Origin: Bacteroidales bacterium
GTDB lineage: Bacteria; Bacteroidota; Bacteroidia; Bacteroidales; Muribaculaceae
DNA: 58,795 nucleotides
Assembly: GCA_014800525.1 (NCBI GenBank)
Contig: JAAVFV010000059.1
Coordinates: 1 to 58,795, forward strand
Reading direction: 5' to 3'
Positions 1 through 8,557 of the stretch are shown one piece after another. Both the position numbers and the translations under genes were made by a program. A model generated the notes under the pieces. That model had not been told where the DNA came from, did no database searches, and worked only from the letters and a program-made list of their open reading frames with translations. Each line of letters starts with the position of its first letter. The first letter of the stretch is position 1.

Positions 1-60
1 GATTGAAAGCAGAGATTGATAAAGAAAGGATAAAATCAATATATCAATTATTCGGCTGAG

Positions 61-215
61 AAAATCTGTGTGAATCTGTGAAATGGATCTGTGTGCATCT
101 GTGAGCACCAAATCCACTCCCACATCCATTCCGATTAGAATCACGGATTTGCGCAGATGGCATTCACAGATTTACGCAGATTTTCACATGGCTTCTACGG
201 ATTTATGCAACTAGT
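61..215. repeat. Degenerate ATCTGTG repeats with inverted copies
   Basis: From about 61 to 108 the motif ATCTGTG recurs four times at roughly 11-16 nt spacing. From about 140 to 215 the reverse form (CACAGATT, GCAGATTTT, CACGGATTT) recurs, so the two halves form an imperfect inverted repeat. No gene is supported in bases 1-350 other than the end of gltB beginning at 351; the reading frame through 157-399 consists of this repeat and antisense sequence. Function unknown. Confidence 0.6.
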
Positions 216-287
216 AATCGTGGATTTGAGTGGAGGCATTCGCGGAGTTGAGGAGAAATTTCCGATGATGATGGAGGAAATACGAAA

Positions 288-322
288 TCACCCGATGATA
301 CGGATTGCGTATCATCGGGTGA
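288..322 (-). terminator. Hairpin downstream of gltB
   Basis: A perfect 15-bp inverted repeat with a 5-nt loop (arms 288-302 and 308-322) lies 29 bases past the gltB stop. Read on the minus strand it is followed by ATTTCGTATTT, a weak U-rich tract, so it is a plausible intrinsic terminator or 3' end stabiliser of gltB. Confidence 0.6.
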
Positions 323-350
323 TAAATCAGGTTGATTACGGGATAGGGGG

Positions 351-3300
351 TCAGGATAGGAATTTCTTGTATTCGACGGGGGTGACCTTCAGGAACTGAG
401 GGAAGTAGCTGTCCCAGTCGGCCAGCATGCGGGCCGCTAAGTGACTGCCCGTGGCTTTATGATGACGCTCAATAAGATCGCGTAGTTCCGCCGATTCCTT
501 CTCACTCGATGGAATCGTGAGTTCTACAAGATCCATGTTGATGTAATAATCGGCATTTCCCTTAGGATTCCATACATAGGCGATACCACCGCTCATACCG
601 GCTGCGAAGTTGCGGCCTATCCGACCAAGAATCACGGCACAGCCACCGGTCATATACTCGCAGGCATGATCCCCGGCACCTTCTACTACGGCTATCGCTC
701 CACTATTGCGGACTGCGAACCGTTCGCCTACACGACCGTTGACAAAGAGCTCACCGCCGGTGGCACCATAAAGCAACGTATTGCCTGCAATCGAGTTCAT
801 CTCCGCCTCCTCTGCCAATTCAGCCGGGGGAGTGACGATTATCTTACCCCCGCAGAGACCCTTACCAAGATAATCGTTGGCATCGCCGATGAGGCGCATA
901 GTGATTCCATGACAAAGGAACGCTCCAAAGCTCTGGCCTGCAGAGCCACTGAAAGTGAGCTGAATACTATCATCCGGGAGTCCGGCCCCTCCGAAGCGGC
1001 GGGTGATGAAACCGGATAGCATAGTGCCGACAGAACGGTCGGTATTTACGATCGGCATTCCGAAAGAGATAGGCTGATTGAGATTTACAGCCTCCTCTAC
1101 GAGACGGACTACAGCCCGGTCTTTCACCGAATCAAGGTGATGATCCTGATTCTCGACTTTACGGAGCGGTCCTGCACCGGGAGCCACAGGCATATAGAAG
1201 AGACGGGAGAAATCGAGTTTTGCGCCCTTCTCTCCAACCGGCATCTCGCGCTTACGGAGAAGATCGGCACGGCCTATGATCTCATCAAGCGAACGATAGC
1301 CCATAGCAGCCAAGCGACGACGGATGTCGCGCGCCATGAGAGTGAAATAATTCACCAGCCATTCCCAACGGCCGATAAACTTCTTTCGGAGTTCCGGATT
1401 CTGGGTGGCTACGCCCTTGGGACAAGTATTGGTGTGACACTTACGGATCATGCAGCAGCCGAGCACCACGAGAGCGGCAGTGCCGAATCCATATTCCTCC
1501 GCACCGAGAAGAGCCGAGATGATGATATCATGCGGACTCTTCATCTGACCATCCACCTGAAGCCGCACCTTACCGCGGAGATGATTGAGGCAGAGAGTCT
1601 GCTGAATCTCTGCAAGCCCGATCTCGGGGGGCACGCCGGCATGTTTCATGGAGCTTGCCGGAGAAGCTCCGGTGCCACCATCGGCACCACTTATAAGTAT
1701 CTTATCAGCCTTAGCCTTGGCCACTCCGGCTGCAATTGTGCCGACACCGCTCTCCGCCACCAGCTTAACGCTGATCTGAGCCTCCGGATTGATATTCTTG
1801 AGATCGAAAATCAGCTGAGCGAGGTCTTCGATGGAATAGATGTCATGATGAGGCGGAGGAGAGATAAGAGTGATACCGGGAAGGGAACGACGCGTAGCGG
1901 CAATCACCTCATCCACCTTAAAGCCGGGGAGCTGACCACCCTCGCCGGGCTTTGCTCCCTGCGCCACCTTGATCTGAATCTCATCGGCATTCACAAGATA
2001 CTCGGCATCGACACCGAAACGACCCGACGCCACCTGCTTCACCGAACTGCGGGGCCATGTGCCATCAGGCCGCACCTCATTACGGGACGGATCCTCGCCA
2101 CCTTCGCCCGTATTGCTCATGCCGCCGATCTTATTCATCGCGATAGCCAGCGCCTCATGAGCCTCACGCGAGATCGCCCCGAACGACATAGCCTCAGTGC
2201 AGAAACGACGCAGGATATTCTCCTCCGGCTCCACCTCATCAAGAGCGATCGGCTCGCGGTCGGACACCACCTCCATCAGATCGCGGAGAAGCACGGGACG
2301 GGTCTTGACCTCCGCAAGCTCCACAAACTTCTCAAACTTCTCCTGGCTGCCGGTGGAGGCTGCTTCCTGAAGAGCCTTCACCACCGGAGGATTCCAACCA
2401 TGCACCTCACCGGCCTTGCGGAAACGGTAATTACCGAAATCTTCGAGAGCCGGCGCCTCCTCGGGGAGATAGGCGCGGGCATGATTGCGGATTGCCTCCG
2501 CGGCCACATCTTCCAGATCGATTCCCTCGATGGAAGAGGGAATGCCGCCCATATAACGATTGAGCAGACGCGATCCAACGCCGAGAGCCTCGAACAGGGC
2601 GCAACCGCGATAGCTGCGGATTGTGGAGATGCCCATCTTCGACATGATCTTCATCATTCCCTTATTCACAGCCTTGATATAATTCTTCTCCGCTCCGGCA
2701 AAATCGAGCTGGAGCGCACCGCGGTCGACCATATCCTTAAGTACGGAGAACGCCATATAAGGATTCACCGCACTCGCACCGAAGCCCATCAGCAGGGCCA
2801 CATGCATCACCTCGCTGATCTCGCCGCTCTCCACTATGATAGCGATCTGCGAGCGTTTTGCACGACTCACCAGATGATGATGCACAGCAGAAAGCGCCAA
2901 AAGAGAGGGGATAGCCGCAAAGTTTTCATTCACTCCGCGATCGGAGAGCACCATATAATTATATCCGGCATCGACAGCCGCCTCAGCCTCGGCACAAAGA
3001 TTCTGAAGTGCCATCTCCAAGGCTGAAACACCACCCTGAGCCTCAAACACCATCTGGAGAGTGATTGTATTGAATCCCTTGTATTGCAGATGACGCAGGA
3101 TATCGAGGTCACTGTCAGATATTACAGGAGAGGGCATCATCACCACCTTACACAACTCGGGCGAAGGACTGAGGATATTCTTCTTAACCGAACCGACATA
3201 GCTTACGAGCGACATCACGAGCTCCTCACGGATGGGATCGATCGGAGGGTTGGTGACCTGAGCAAACTGCTGGCGGAAATAATTGAAGAAGCGCTGAGGC

Positions 3301-4820
3301 ATCTCCGACAGAGCCGCCGGGGGTGTATCATTACCCATGGAAGCCATAGGCTCCTGACCCTTTTCAGCCATAGGGCGAATGATAGTCTCCAGATCTTCGG
3401 AATTATACCCGAAGAGGGTGAGCTTTCGTTGTGCATCATCGACGGTATGGTCTACCTTACGTCCGCTGCGTATATCGGAGAGAATGATGCGGTTTTCATT
3501 AATCCAATCGCGATAAGGATAGGCATTAGCGAGTTCACCTTTGATATCGCGGTCGATGAGTATACGACCCTCCTCGGTGTCGATCATCAGGATCTTACCA
3601 GGCTTGAGGCGTCCCTTGCGGCTCACCTCCGCCGGATCGAGCGGGAGCACACCCGTTTCGGAAGCAATGATAGCCTCTCCGCTATGAGTGATTGTGATAC
3701 GGGCCGGACGCAGACCATTACGGTCGAGCATACCACCCGCATACCGGCCATCAGAGAAAATGATTGCAGCGGGGCCATCCCATGGCGCCATGAAGATGGA
3801 ATGATACTCATAGAAAGCGCGCAGTCGGGAAGAGAGGGGATTCTGATCATTGACACTTTCAGGCACGAGCATGGCGAGTGCATGAGGGAGCGACATACCG
3901 GAATTGATGAAGAATTCCAGAGCATTATCGAAGCTTGCGCTATCACTCATGCCGGGCTGTATCACGGGGCTTACATTTCCCATATCGCCGAGAGTGGAGG
4001 GATCGATCACAGCCTCACGGGTCGACATCCAGAAACGGTTGCCACGGATTGTATTGATCTCTCCATTATGGCCGATTACGCGGAAAGGCTGAGCGAGACG
4101 CCACTGTGGGAAGGTGTTGGTGGAGAAACGGGAATGCACCAGCGCGATGGCACTGGTGAAATACGGGCTCTGGAGATCCTTATAATAGGCGCGGAGCTGA
4201 AGGGAGGATAGCATTCCCTTATAGATGAGTGTACGGGTGGAGAGGGAGACAATGTAGCAGGCATCCTTATCGGCTATCTCATCGGAATCGAGCACACGGC
4301 GTTCGATTTCCTTACGGATGAGGTAGAGGGTCTTTTCGAATCGTTCTCGGTCGTCGCATCCGACGATGAAAATCTGACGGATATCGGGTTCGGTGCGGAG
4401 AGCATCCTCACCGAGGACAGAAGAATCGACCGGCACTTCACGGGTGTGCATGATATAGAGACCGAATTTACGCACCGCCTCCTCAATGATGGCCATGAAG
4501 GCTGAATTATCGGCAGGGTCTTTGGGAAGGAAAACCATCCCGACCCCATAACGGCCCTTTTCAGGCACGGGAATACCATTGAGAAGAATATACTCATGGG
4601 GAATCTGAACCATAATTCCCGCACCATCACCGGTCTTATTATCGGCACCCTCGGCACCGCGATGCGACATATGCTCGAGTATGGAAAGACCGCGGTCGAC
4701 AATCGAATGATGCTTACTGCCGTCGATTTTCACTACGAGGCCGACACCGCAGCCATCATGTTCATATGCGGGACTATATAGTCCGGAGGCCGCAGCCTCG
4801 GTCAGTCTGTAATCTGTCAT
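351..4820 (-). CDS. gltB: Glutamate synthase large subunit
   Basis: Large (alpha) subunit of GOGAT, which makes two glutamates from glutamine and 2-oxoglutarate in the cytoplasm. With the ATG at 4820 the protein has 1489 residues. The class II amidotransferase nucleophile is Cys24 (motif HDGCGVG), preceded by a short propeptide as usual in the family. The central and FMN-binding synthase domains follow, with the 3Fe-4S motif C-x5-C-x4-C in GCCMIRKCHTNTC, then the C-terminal GXGXG beta-helix domain. An in-frame ATG at 4856 would add 12 residues; I prefer 4820 because it gives the usual short leader before the catalytic Cys. A Bacteroidetes-type promoter lies upstream at 4965-4994. The small subunit gltD is not adjacent: the next gene upstream is an ATPase and a hairpin follows the stop, so its partner lies elsewhere or beyond the left edge. 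Confidence 0.96.
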   Translation of the reverse strand: MTDYRLTEAAASGLYSPAYEHDGCGVGLVVKIDGSKHHSIVDRGLSILEHMSHRGAEGADNKTGDGAGIMVQIPHEYILLNGIPVPEKGRYGVGMVFLPKDPADNSAFMAIIEEAVRKFGLYIMHTREVPVDSSVLGEDALRTEPDIRQIFIVGCDDRERFEKTLYLIRKEIERRVLDSDEIADKDACYIVSLSTRTLIYKGMLSSLQLRAYYKDLQSPYFTSAIALVHSRFSTNTFPQWRLAQPFRVIGHNGEINTIRGNRFWMSTREAVIDPSTLGDMGNVSPVIQPGMSDSASFDNALEFFINSGMSLPHALAMLVPESVNDQNPLSSRLRAFYEYHSIFMAPWDGPAAIIFSDGRYAGGMLDRNGLRPARITITHSGEAIIASETGVLPLDPAEVSRKGRLKPGKILMIDTEEGRILIDRDIKGELANAYPYRDWINENRIILSDIRSGRKVDHTVDDAQRKLTLFGYNSEDLETIIRPMAEKGQEPMASMGNDTPPAALSEMPQRFFNYFRQQFAQVTNPPIDPIREELVMSLVSYVGSVKKNILSPSPELCKVVMMPSPVISDSDLDILRHLQYKGFNTITLQMVFEAQGGVSALEMALQNLCAEAEAAVDAGYNYMVLSDRGVNENFAAIPSLLALSAVHHHLVSRAKRSQIAIIVESGEISEVMHVALLMGFGASAVNPYMAFSVLKDMVDRGALQLDFAGAEKNYIKAVNKGMMKIMSKMGISTIRSYRGCALFEALGVGSRLLNRYMGGIPSSIEGIDLEDVAAEAIRNHARAYLPEEAPALEDFGNYRFRKAGEVHGWNPPVVKALQEAASTGSQEKFEKFVELAEVKTRPVLLRDLMEVVSDREPIALDEVEPEENILRRFCTEAMSFGAISREAHEALAIAMNKIGGMSNTGEGGEDPSRNEVRPDGTWPRSSVKQVASGRFGVDAEYLVNADEIQIKVAQGAKPGEGGQLPGFKVDEVIAATRRSLPGITLISPPPHHDIYSIEDLAQLIFDLKNINPEAQISVKLVAESGVGTIAAGVAKAKADKILISGADGGTGASPASSMKHAGVPPEIGLAEIQQTLCLNHLRGKVRLQVDGQMKSPHDIIISALLGAEEYGFGTAALVVLGCCMIRKCHTNTCPKGVATQNPELRKKFIGRWEWLVNYFTLMARDIRRRLAAMGYRSLDEIIGRADLLRKREMPVGEKGAKLDFSRLFYMPVAPGAGPLRKVENQDHHLDSVKDRAVVRLVEEAVNLNQPISFGMPIVNTDRSVGTMLSGFITRRFGGAGLPDDSIQLTFSGSAGQSFGAFLCHGITMRLIGDANDYLGKGLCGGKIIVTPPAELAEEAEMNSIAGNTLLYGATGGELFVNGRVGERFAVRNSGAIAVVEGAGDHACEYMTGGCAVILGRIGRNFAAGMSGGIAYVWNPKGNADYYINMDLVELTIPSSEKESAELRDLIERHHKATGSHLAARMLADWDSYFPQFLKVTPVEYKKFLS

Positions 4821-4964
4821 TAGGTTGTGTAAGATATTTAGGCGGAAAAGAGACATGCAAACTTCAGAAAAGGGAACTACCGGAGGATCGGAGAGGATAA
4901 GAGCGGAAATAATAATTTCCGGATTATTAGTAGCTACTGAATAAGTACCGCCGAATTTTGATTA

Positions 4965-4994
4965 CAAAGATATAAAAAATAATGGAGAAAACAA
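4965..4994 (-). promoter_or_regulatory. Bacteroidetes-type promoter of gltB
   Basis: On the minus strand TTG (4992-4994) is followed after 19 nt by TATCTTTG (4965-4972), matching the -33 TTTG/-7 TAnnTTTG consensus of the Bacteroidetes primary sigma factor. Transcription would start near 4958, leaving a leader of roughly 100-140 nt. Confidence 0.7.
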
Positions 4995-5050
4995 TGATTT
5001 AAGGGATAAATTCTAAGGAATAAAGAGTCAGACTATTTTTCTCTCTATAT

Positions 5051-5093
5051 GAAAGAAACCGCCCGATAGAGATCCAAATCTCTATCGGGCGGT
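5051..5093 (-). terminator. Terminator of the Ca2+-ATPase gene
   Basis: A perfect 16-bp stem with a 4-nt loop (arms 5058-5073 and 5078-5093) begins 33 bases after the ATPase stop and is followed on the minus strand by TTTCTTTC. It separates the ATPase from gltB, so the two genes are probably separate transcription units. Confidence 0.85.
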
Positions 5094-5125
5094 AGGGGAA
5101 TCAGGATAAATATGAGTAATGAGGT

Positions 5126-7786
5126 TTATTTAGCTGGTTTGAGAGCGCGGACTATCTCACCAAACCAGAGCACCAGCGAGGTAGCGCCGATGATGATCAC
5201 CCAGTCGAGGACATGGAGGGGAGTTACGTTGAAGAACTGACCTCCGAATGTCACGATGAGCAACTGACCACCCAGAATGATGAGCGCAATCATCAGGAAG
5301 CCCTCGCAATCCTTGAAATGGAAAGCCGAACGACCTGTCTCGAAAGCACGAGCGTTGAACATATTCCAGAACTGAAGAAATACGAAGATTGTGAAGAACA
5401 TTGAAAGCTCATAGGGAGTGAGCGAAGGCTCCTTTGCGGGCTGCTCGATGAATGAGAAGAGCTGTGTCATCGACTCCACGGAATAGTTTTCGAAAATGAG
5501 CAGGATACCAAGGAGAATCAGGAAGAACACTCCTCCGACACCCCAGATAGACTGCCACATGGGGCGGTTGATGATGAATGCCTCACGACTGCGGGGCTTA
5601 TCCTTCATCACGCTCTCCGAAGGGGGAAGCGAAGCGAGCGCCATTGCGGCGAATGTATCCATAATCAGGTTGACCCAGAGCATCTGAGTGACGGTGAGCG
5701 GAGATTCCATACCGATGAAGGCTCCGGCCAGCACGATGAAGCAGGCTGCCACGTTCACAGTCATCTGGAAAAGGATGAATCTCTGGATATTCTGGAAGAG
5801 GGAACGGCCCCACATTACGGCACGACCGATAGAGGAGAATGAATTGTCAACGATAGTGATATCGGAAGCTTCCTTAGCCACGGATGTGCCGTCGCCCATG
5901 GAGAGACCGACATGAGCGGCCTTGAGGGCAGGAGCATCATTGGTACCGTCGCCGGTGACTGCCACCACCTCATTATTTCCCTGGAGAGTTTCCACGAGGC
6001 GTTTCTTATCCATCGGACGCGCACGGGCGATGATCTTGATATCGCCTACACGTTTCTTAAGCTCCTCATCGGAGAGGGCTGCGAATTCAGTGCCGGTAAT
6101 GATATTCTTATCGGAATCCACGGCATCATTCCAGAGGCCTACCTGGCGGCCGATTTCACGAGCTGTTCCGGGAGTATCGCCGGTGACGATCTTAACCTGA
6201 ATTCCGGCATCCATCACCTCCTTGACAGCAGCGGGAACATCAGCGCGGACGGGATCCGCGATAGCCGTGATACCGAGGAACACGAGTCCCTTCGCAGCTA
6301 CTTTACCATCGACGATAGTCTCATCTCCGTCTGCGAGCTCCTGATATGCGAATCCGAGGGTACGCATCGCCATGTTCTGATATTCAAGGAGCTGGGCATC
6401 TATTTCCTTACGGGTCACTCCGGCAGTGTCGCTGCACATTCCGAATACAATCTCAGGGGCACCCTTGACATAGAGGATACGCTTGCCGGTGGACGACTTC
6501 ACCACTGTGGCCATATATTTGCGTTCGGTGGTAAAGGGAAGTTCCTCCACCACGGAAGCCTTCTCGCGGAGCTGCTGATAATCTACGCCGCGTTCGCGGA
6601 GCCAGAGAATCAGCGCACCCTCAGTGGGGTTACCGAGTACGGCCGGTTTATCGCCGGTGAGGTCAAGCTGAGCGGTAGAGTTTACAGCAATTCCTTCGTA
6701 GAGGACCTCATCGGCAGGATTCCCATAGAAATTGGTTTTATAGACCTGCATCTGATTCTGGGTAAGAGTACCGGTCTTATCGGTGCAGATCACAGTGGTG
6801 GCACCCATTGTCTCGCAAGCGTGCATCTTGCGGACAAGATTGTTGGTCTTGAGCATACGGCGCATCGAGTATGCCAAAGCGAGGGTCACCGCCATCGGAA
6901 GACCTTCAGGTACAGCCACCACGATAAGCGTTACGGCGATCATAAGGGTCTGGAGGAGGTAGGCGATGAAATCGATCCATGTGAAATCCGAATTGACGAA
7001 ATACATTATTATTCGGCCTACTACGATCAGAGCTGCGAAAGCGTAAGATATTTTGGTGATGAGATCGCCGAGACCATCGAGCTGTTCGTTCAGAGGCGTC
7101 TTGACACTATTGTCGATCTGGGCAGCCTCGAACACTTTACCATTCTCAGTGGCATCACCTACGGCAAACACCTTCATGATGCCGTGACCTTCCATCACTT
7201 TTGTACCGCGCATGGCATGGTTGGAGGGGAATGTATCGTCGGGATTGAACTCCTCGGGAACGATGGTCTTATGGCATAGGGGTTCGCCGGTGAGGGTGGA
7301 TTCGTCGATGTTGAGGGAAGTGGCCTGAAGAAGTTCGCCATCAGCGGGGACTTCCTCGCCGGTATTGAGCACCACGATATCGCCTACCACGATATCCTTA
7401 CGGGGTACCTGCGTGGTGTTGCCGTTACGGATCACTGTGACGGGCTCATCATCATTCACCTGATTGAGGAGAGCGAACTCGCGTTCGGCGCGGAGTTCGA
7501 AGATGAAGGCCAGCCCTGTGGCGAGAAGAATTGCGATAAAGATTCCGAGAGGCTCGAAGAAAACGCCGAAATCTTTGCCGAGTCCCCAGTATTCATAGCA
7601 TGAGATGCCGATTGAGAGGGCTCCGGCAATGAGGAGGATAATGATAAGGGGATCGGAGAATTTCGATAGGAAGACCTTCCATAGGGGATCTTTCTCGGGG
7701 GGAGTCAGGATATTGACTCCATGTTCGCGGCGGCTCTGCTCGACTTGGGCGTCGGTGAGGCCGGAAAAGTGGGGTGTCTGCGACAT
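5126..7786 (-). CDS. PMCA-type calcium-translocating P-type ATPase
   Basis: Inner-membrane P-type (P2) ATPase of 886 residues, likely exporting Ca2+ with ATP hydrolysis. The order is N-terminal cation-ATPase domain, membrane pairs near 44-64 and 80-98, actuator domain with LTGEP near 165, membrane pair near 245-300 containing the ion-site motif PEGLP (293-297), phosphorylation motif DKTGT with Asp336, nucleotide-binding domain, the TGDGTNDAP hinge motif, and a C-terminal block of about six membrane segments. NLIMDTFAA in the sixth segment supplies the Asn/Asp ligands expected in Ca2+ pumps. Length is normal for bacterial PMCA-like pumps. The start at 7786 is supported by the immediate N-terminal domain; a -7-like box (TAATTTTG on the minus strand, 7835-7842) lies upstream without a clear -33. 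Substrate specificity (Ca2+ versus another cation) is inferred from family. Confidence 0.93.
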   Translation of the reverse strand: MSQTPHFSGLTDAQVEQSRREHGVNILTPPEKDPLWKVFLSKFSDPLIIILLIAGALSIGISCYEYWGLGKDFGVFFEPLGIFIAILLATGLAFIFELRAEREFALLNQVNDDEPVTVIRNGNTTQVPRKDIVVGDIVVLNTGEEVPADGELLQATSLNIDESTLTGEPLCHKTIVPEEFNPDDTFPSNHAMRGTKVMEGHGIMKVFAVGDATENGKVFEAAQIDNSVKTPLNEQLDGLGDLITKISYAFAALIVVGRIIMYFVNSDFTWIDFIAYLLQTLMIAVTLIVVAVPEGLPMAVTLALAYSMRRMLKTNNLVRKMHACETMGATTVICTDKTGTLTQNQMQVYKTNFYGNPADEVLYEGIAVNSTAQLDLTGDKPAVLGNPTEGALILWLRERGVDYQQLREKASVVEELPFTTERKYMATVVKSSTGKRILYVKGAPEIVFGMCSDTAGVTRKEIDAQLLEYQNMAMRTLGFAYQELADGDETIVDGKVAAKGLVFLGITAIADPVRADVPAAVKEVMDAGIQVKIVTGDTPGTAREIGRQVGLWNDAVDSDKNIITGTEFAALSDEELKKRVGDIKIIARARPMDKKRLVETLQGNNEVVAVTGDGTNDAPALKAAHVGLSMGDGTSVAKEASDITIVDNSFSSIGRAVMWGRSLFQNIQRFILFQMTVNVAACFIVLAGAFIGMESPLTVTQMLWVNLIMDTFAAMALASLPPSESVMKDKPRSREAFIINRPMWQSIWGVGGVFFLILLGILLIFENYSVESMTQLFSFIEQPAKEPSLTPYELSMFFTIFVFLQFWNMFNARAFETGRSAFHFKDCEGFLMIALIILGGQLLIVTFGGQFFNVTPLHVLDWVIIIGATSLVLWFGEIVRALKPAK

Positions 7787-7868
7787 ATTAATGATTATTG
7801 ATTTTCGGGTAAGGGACAGGAGAGATTATGGATACAAAATTAATAAAAAATCGGAAGAAATGCTGATT

Positions 7869-7910
7869 CAATCCCCTTCGGGGCTTGCACCAAACGAGCT
7901 TCGCGCTGAT
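7869..7910 (+). repeat. Dispersed intergenic repeat, copy 1
   Basis: Contains the family core CAATCCCnTTCnGGGCTTGC followed by a GAGCTTCGCGCTG block. Similar copies lie at 10135-10178 and in the array at 20757-20922, all between genes. The core has a small palindrome (CCC-TTC-GGG type) and an AGC..GCT palindrome, so it resembles REP-type short palindromic elements. Here it sits just upstream of the Ca2+-ATPase. Confidence 0.75.
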
Positions 7911-8030
7911 GTAAGAGGGAGGGCGTGCTGATGTAAGAGGGAGGGCGCGCTGACGGAAGAGGGAGGGCGCGCTGACGGAAGAGGGAGGGCGCGCTGACGG
8001 AAGAGGGAGGGCGCGCTGACGGAAGAGGGA
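7902..8030 (+). repeat. 22-bp tandem repeat array, about six units
   Basis: Six head-to-tail 22-bp units start at 7902, 7924, 7946, 7968, 7990 and 8012. The first two carry TGATGTAAGAGG and the last four TGACGGAAGAGG, so the array was amplified in at least two steps. Each unit begins with the CGCGCTGA tail of the dispersed repeat at 7869-7910, indicating that the array grew from the end of that element. It lies between the ATPase and the small secreted protein; open frames through it are repeat artefacts. Confidence 0.9.
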
Positions 8031-8045
8031 AGCGGAGAGCGGGAA

Positions 8046-8555
8046 TCAGAAGGCGAGGTAATAGGCGATGGGGTCGAATTCCACGGTGAAGGGCGTGCCG
8101 GGATGGGATCCGGCAGGACTATCCTTGTGATGGAAAGAGCGGTTGCGGTCCCAGCTTCTGATCTCGACCATGCGGGTCTCGCCGGGAGGAATATTGCAGG
8201 AGAGACGGAGGAATTGCTTATGGAGCTGGCGGTCCTGAAGGTCGCGATAGTCAATGTATAGGTTCACGGCCTTAAGGACACGGTTGGTGTTGTTGGTGAT
8301 GAAGAATGTCTCGACAAAGCTACCCTGCGGCTTGGAGAAGCCGGAAAACTGAATCTGATCTATGGTATAGCCATTATTGCAGGAAGGACAGTTGGAGGCC
8401 ACCATGAATGAACCGGCGGTCATCTGTTCCTCCTTCTCTTCGGAAGAAATAATGGGTTTGAGCCGATATCCGACTTTTCGGCCAAAAGCAGACGGGACAG
8501 CGATAGCCGCCAAAGCTGCTATCGCTATCCCGAACTTAAGGAATTTATTATTCAT
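8046..8555 (-). CDS. Small secreted protein of unknown function
   Basis: I do not recognise this family. The ATG at 8555 gives 169 residues with a signal peptide (lysine, then hydrophobic AIAALAAIAVPSAFG) and probable cleavage near residue 25. The mature part has a Cys-pair motif NCPSCNNG that could form a disulfide or bind metal, and a later stretch (FVETFFITNNTNRVLKAVNL, then PPGETRMVEIRSWD) that looks like a beta-sandwich with a conserved-looking Trp-Asp. A TTG two codons earlier (8561) is also possible, but the ATG is better. The start lies two bases after the stop of the upstream beta-helix gene (TGA-TC-ATG), so the two are almost certainly co-transcribed and possibly translationally coupled. 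Likely periplasmic or outer-surface. Confidence 0.8.
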   Translation of the reverse strand: MNNKFLKFGIAIAALAAIAVPSAFGRKVGYRLKPIISSEEKEEQMTAGSFMVASNCPSCNNGYTIDQIQFSGFSKPQGSFVETFFITNNTNRVLKAVNLYIDYRDLQDRQLHKQFLRLSCNIPPGETRMVEIRSWDRNRSFHHKDSPAGSHPGTPFTVEFDPIAYYLAF

Positions 8556-8557
8556 GA

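Noticed and set aside
157..399. 80-codon frame at the left end
   Set aside because: It consists of ATCTGTG-type repeats and the hairpin downstream of gltB, and overlaps the gltB 3' end in antisense.
1137..3026. Long open frame (629 codons) on the plus strand
   Set aside because: It lies wholly antisense to gltB, has His/Arg/Leu-rich composition typical of a shadow frame, and no domain.
5912..7279. 455-codon plus-strand frame
   Set aside because: Antisense to the Ca2+-ATPase with no recognisable motif; the P-type ATPase motifs on the other strand are unambiguous.
7902..8030. Possible CRISPR array
   Set aside because: Units are contiguous 22-bp tandem copies with no unique spacers and no cas genes in the window.
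7868..8254. 128-codon minus-strand frame rich in Ser/Pro/Ala
   Set aside because: Product of the 22-bp array and an out-of-frame part of the small secreted protein gene.
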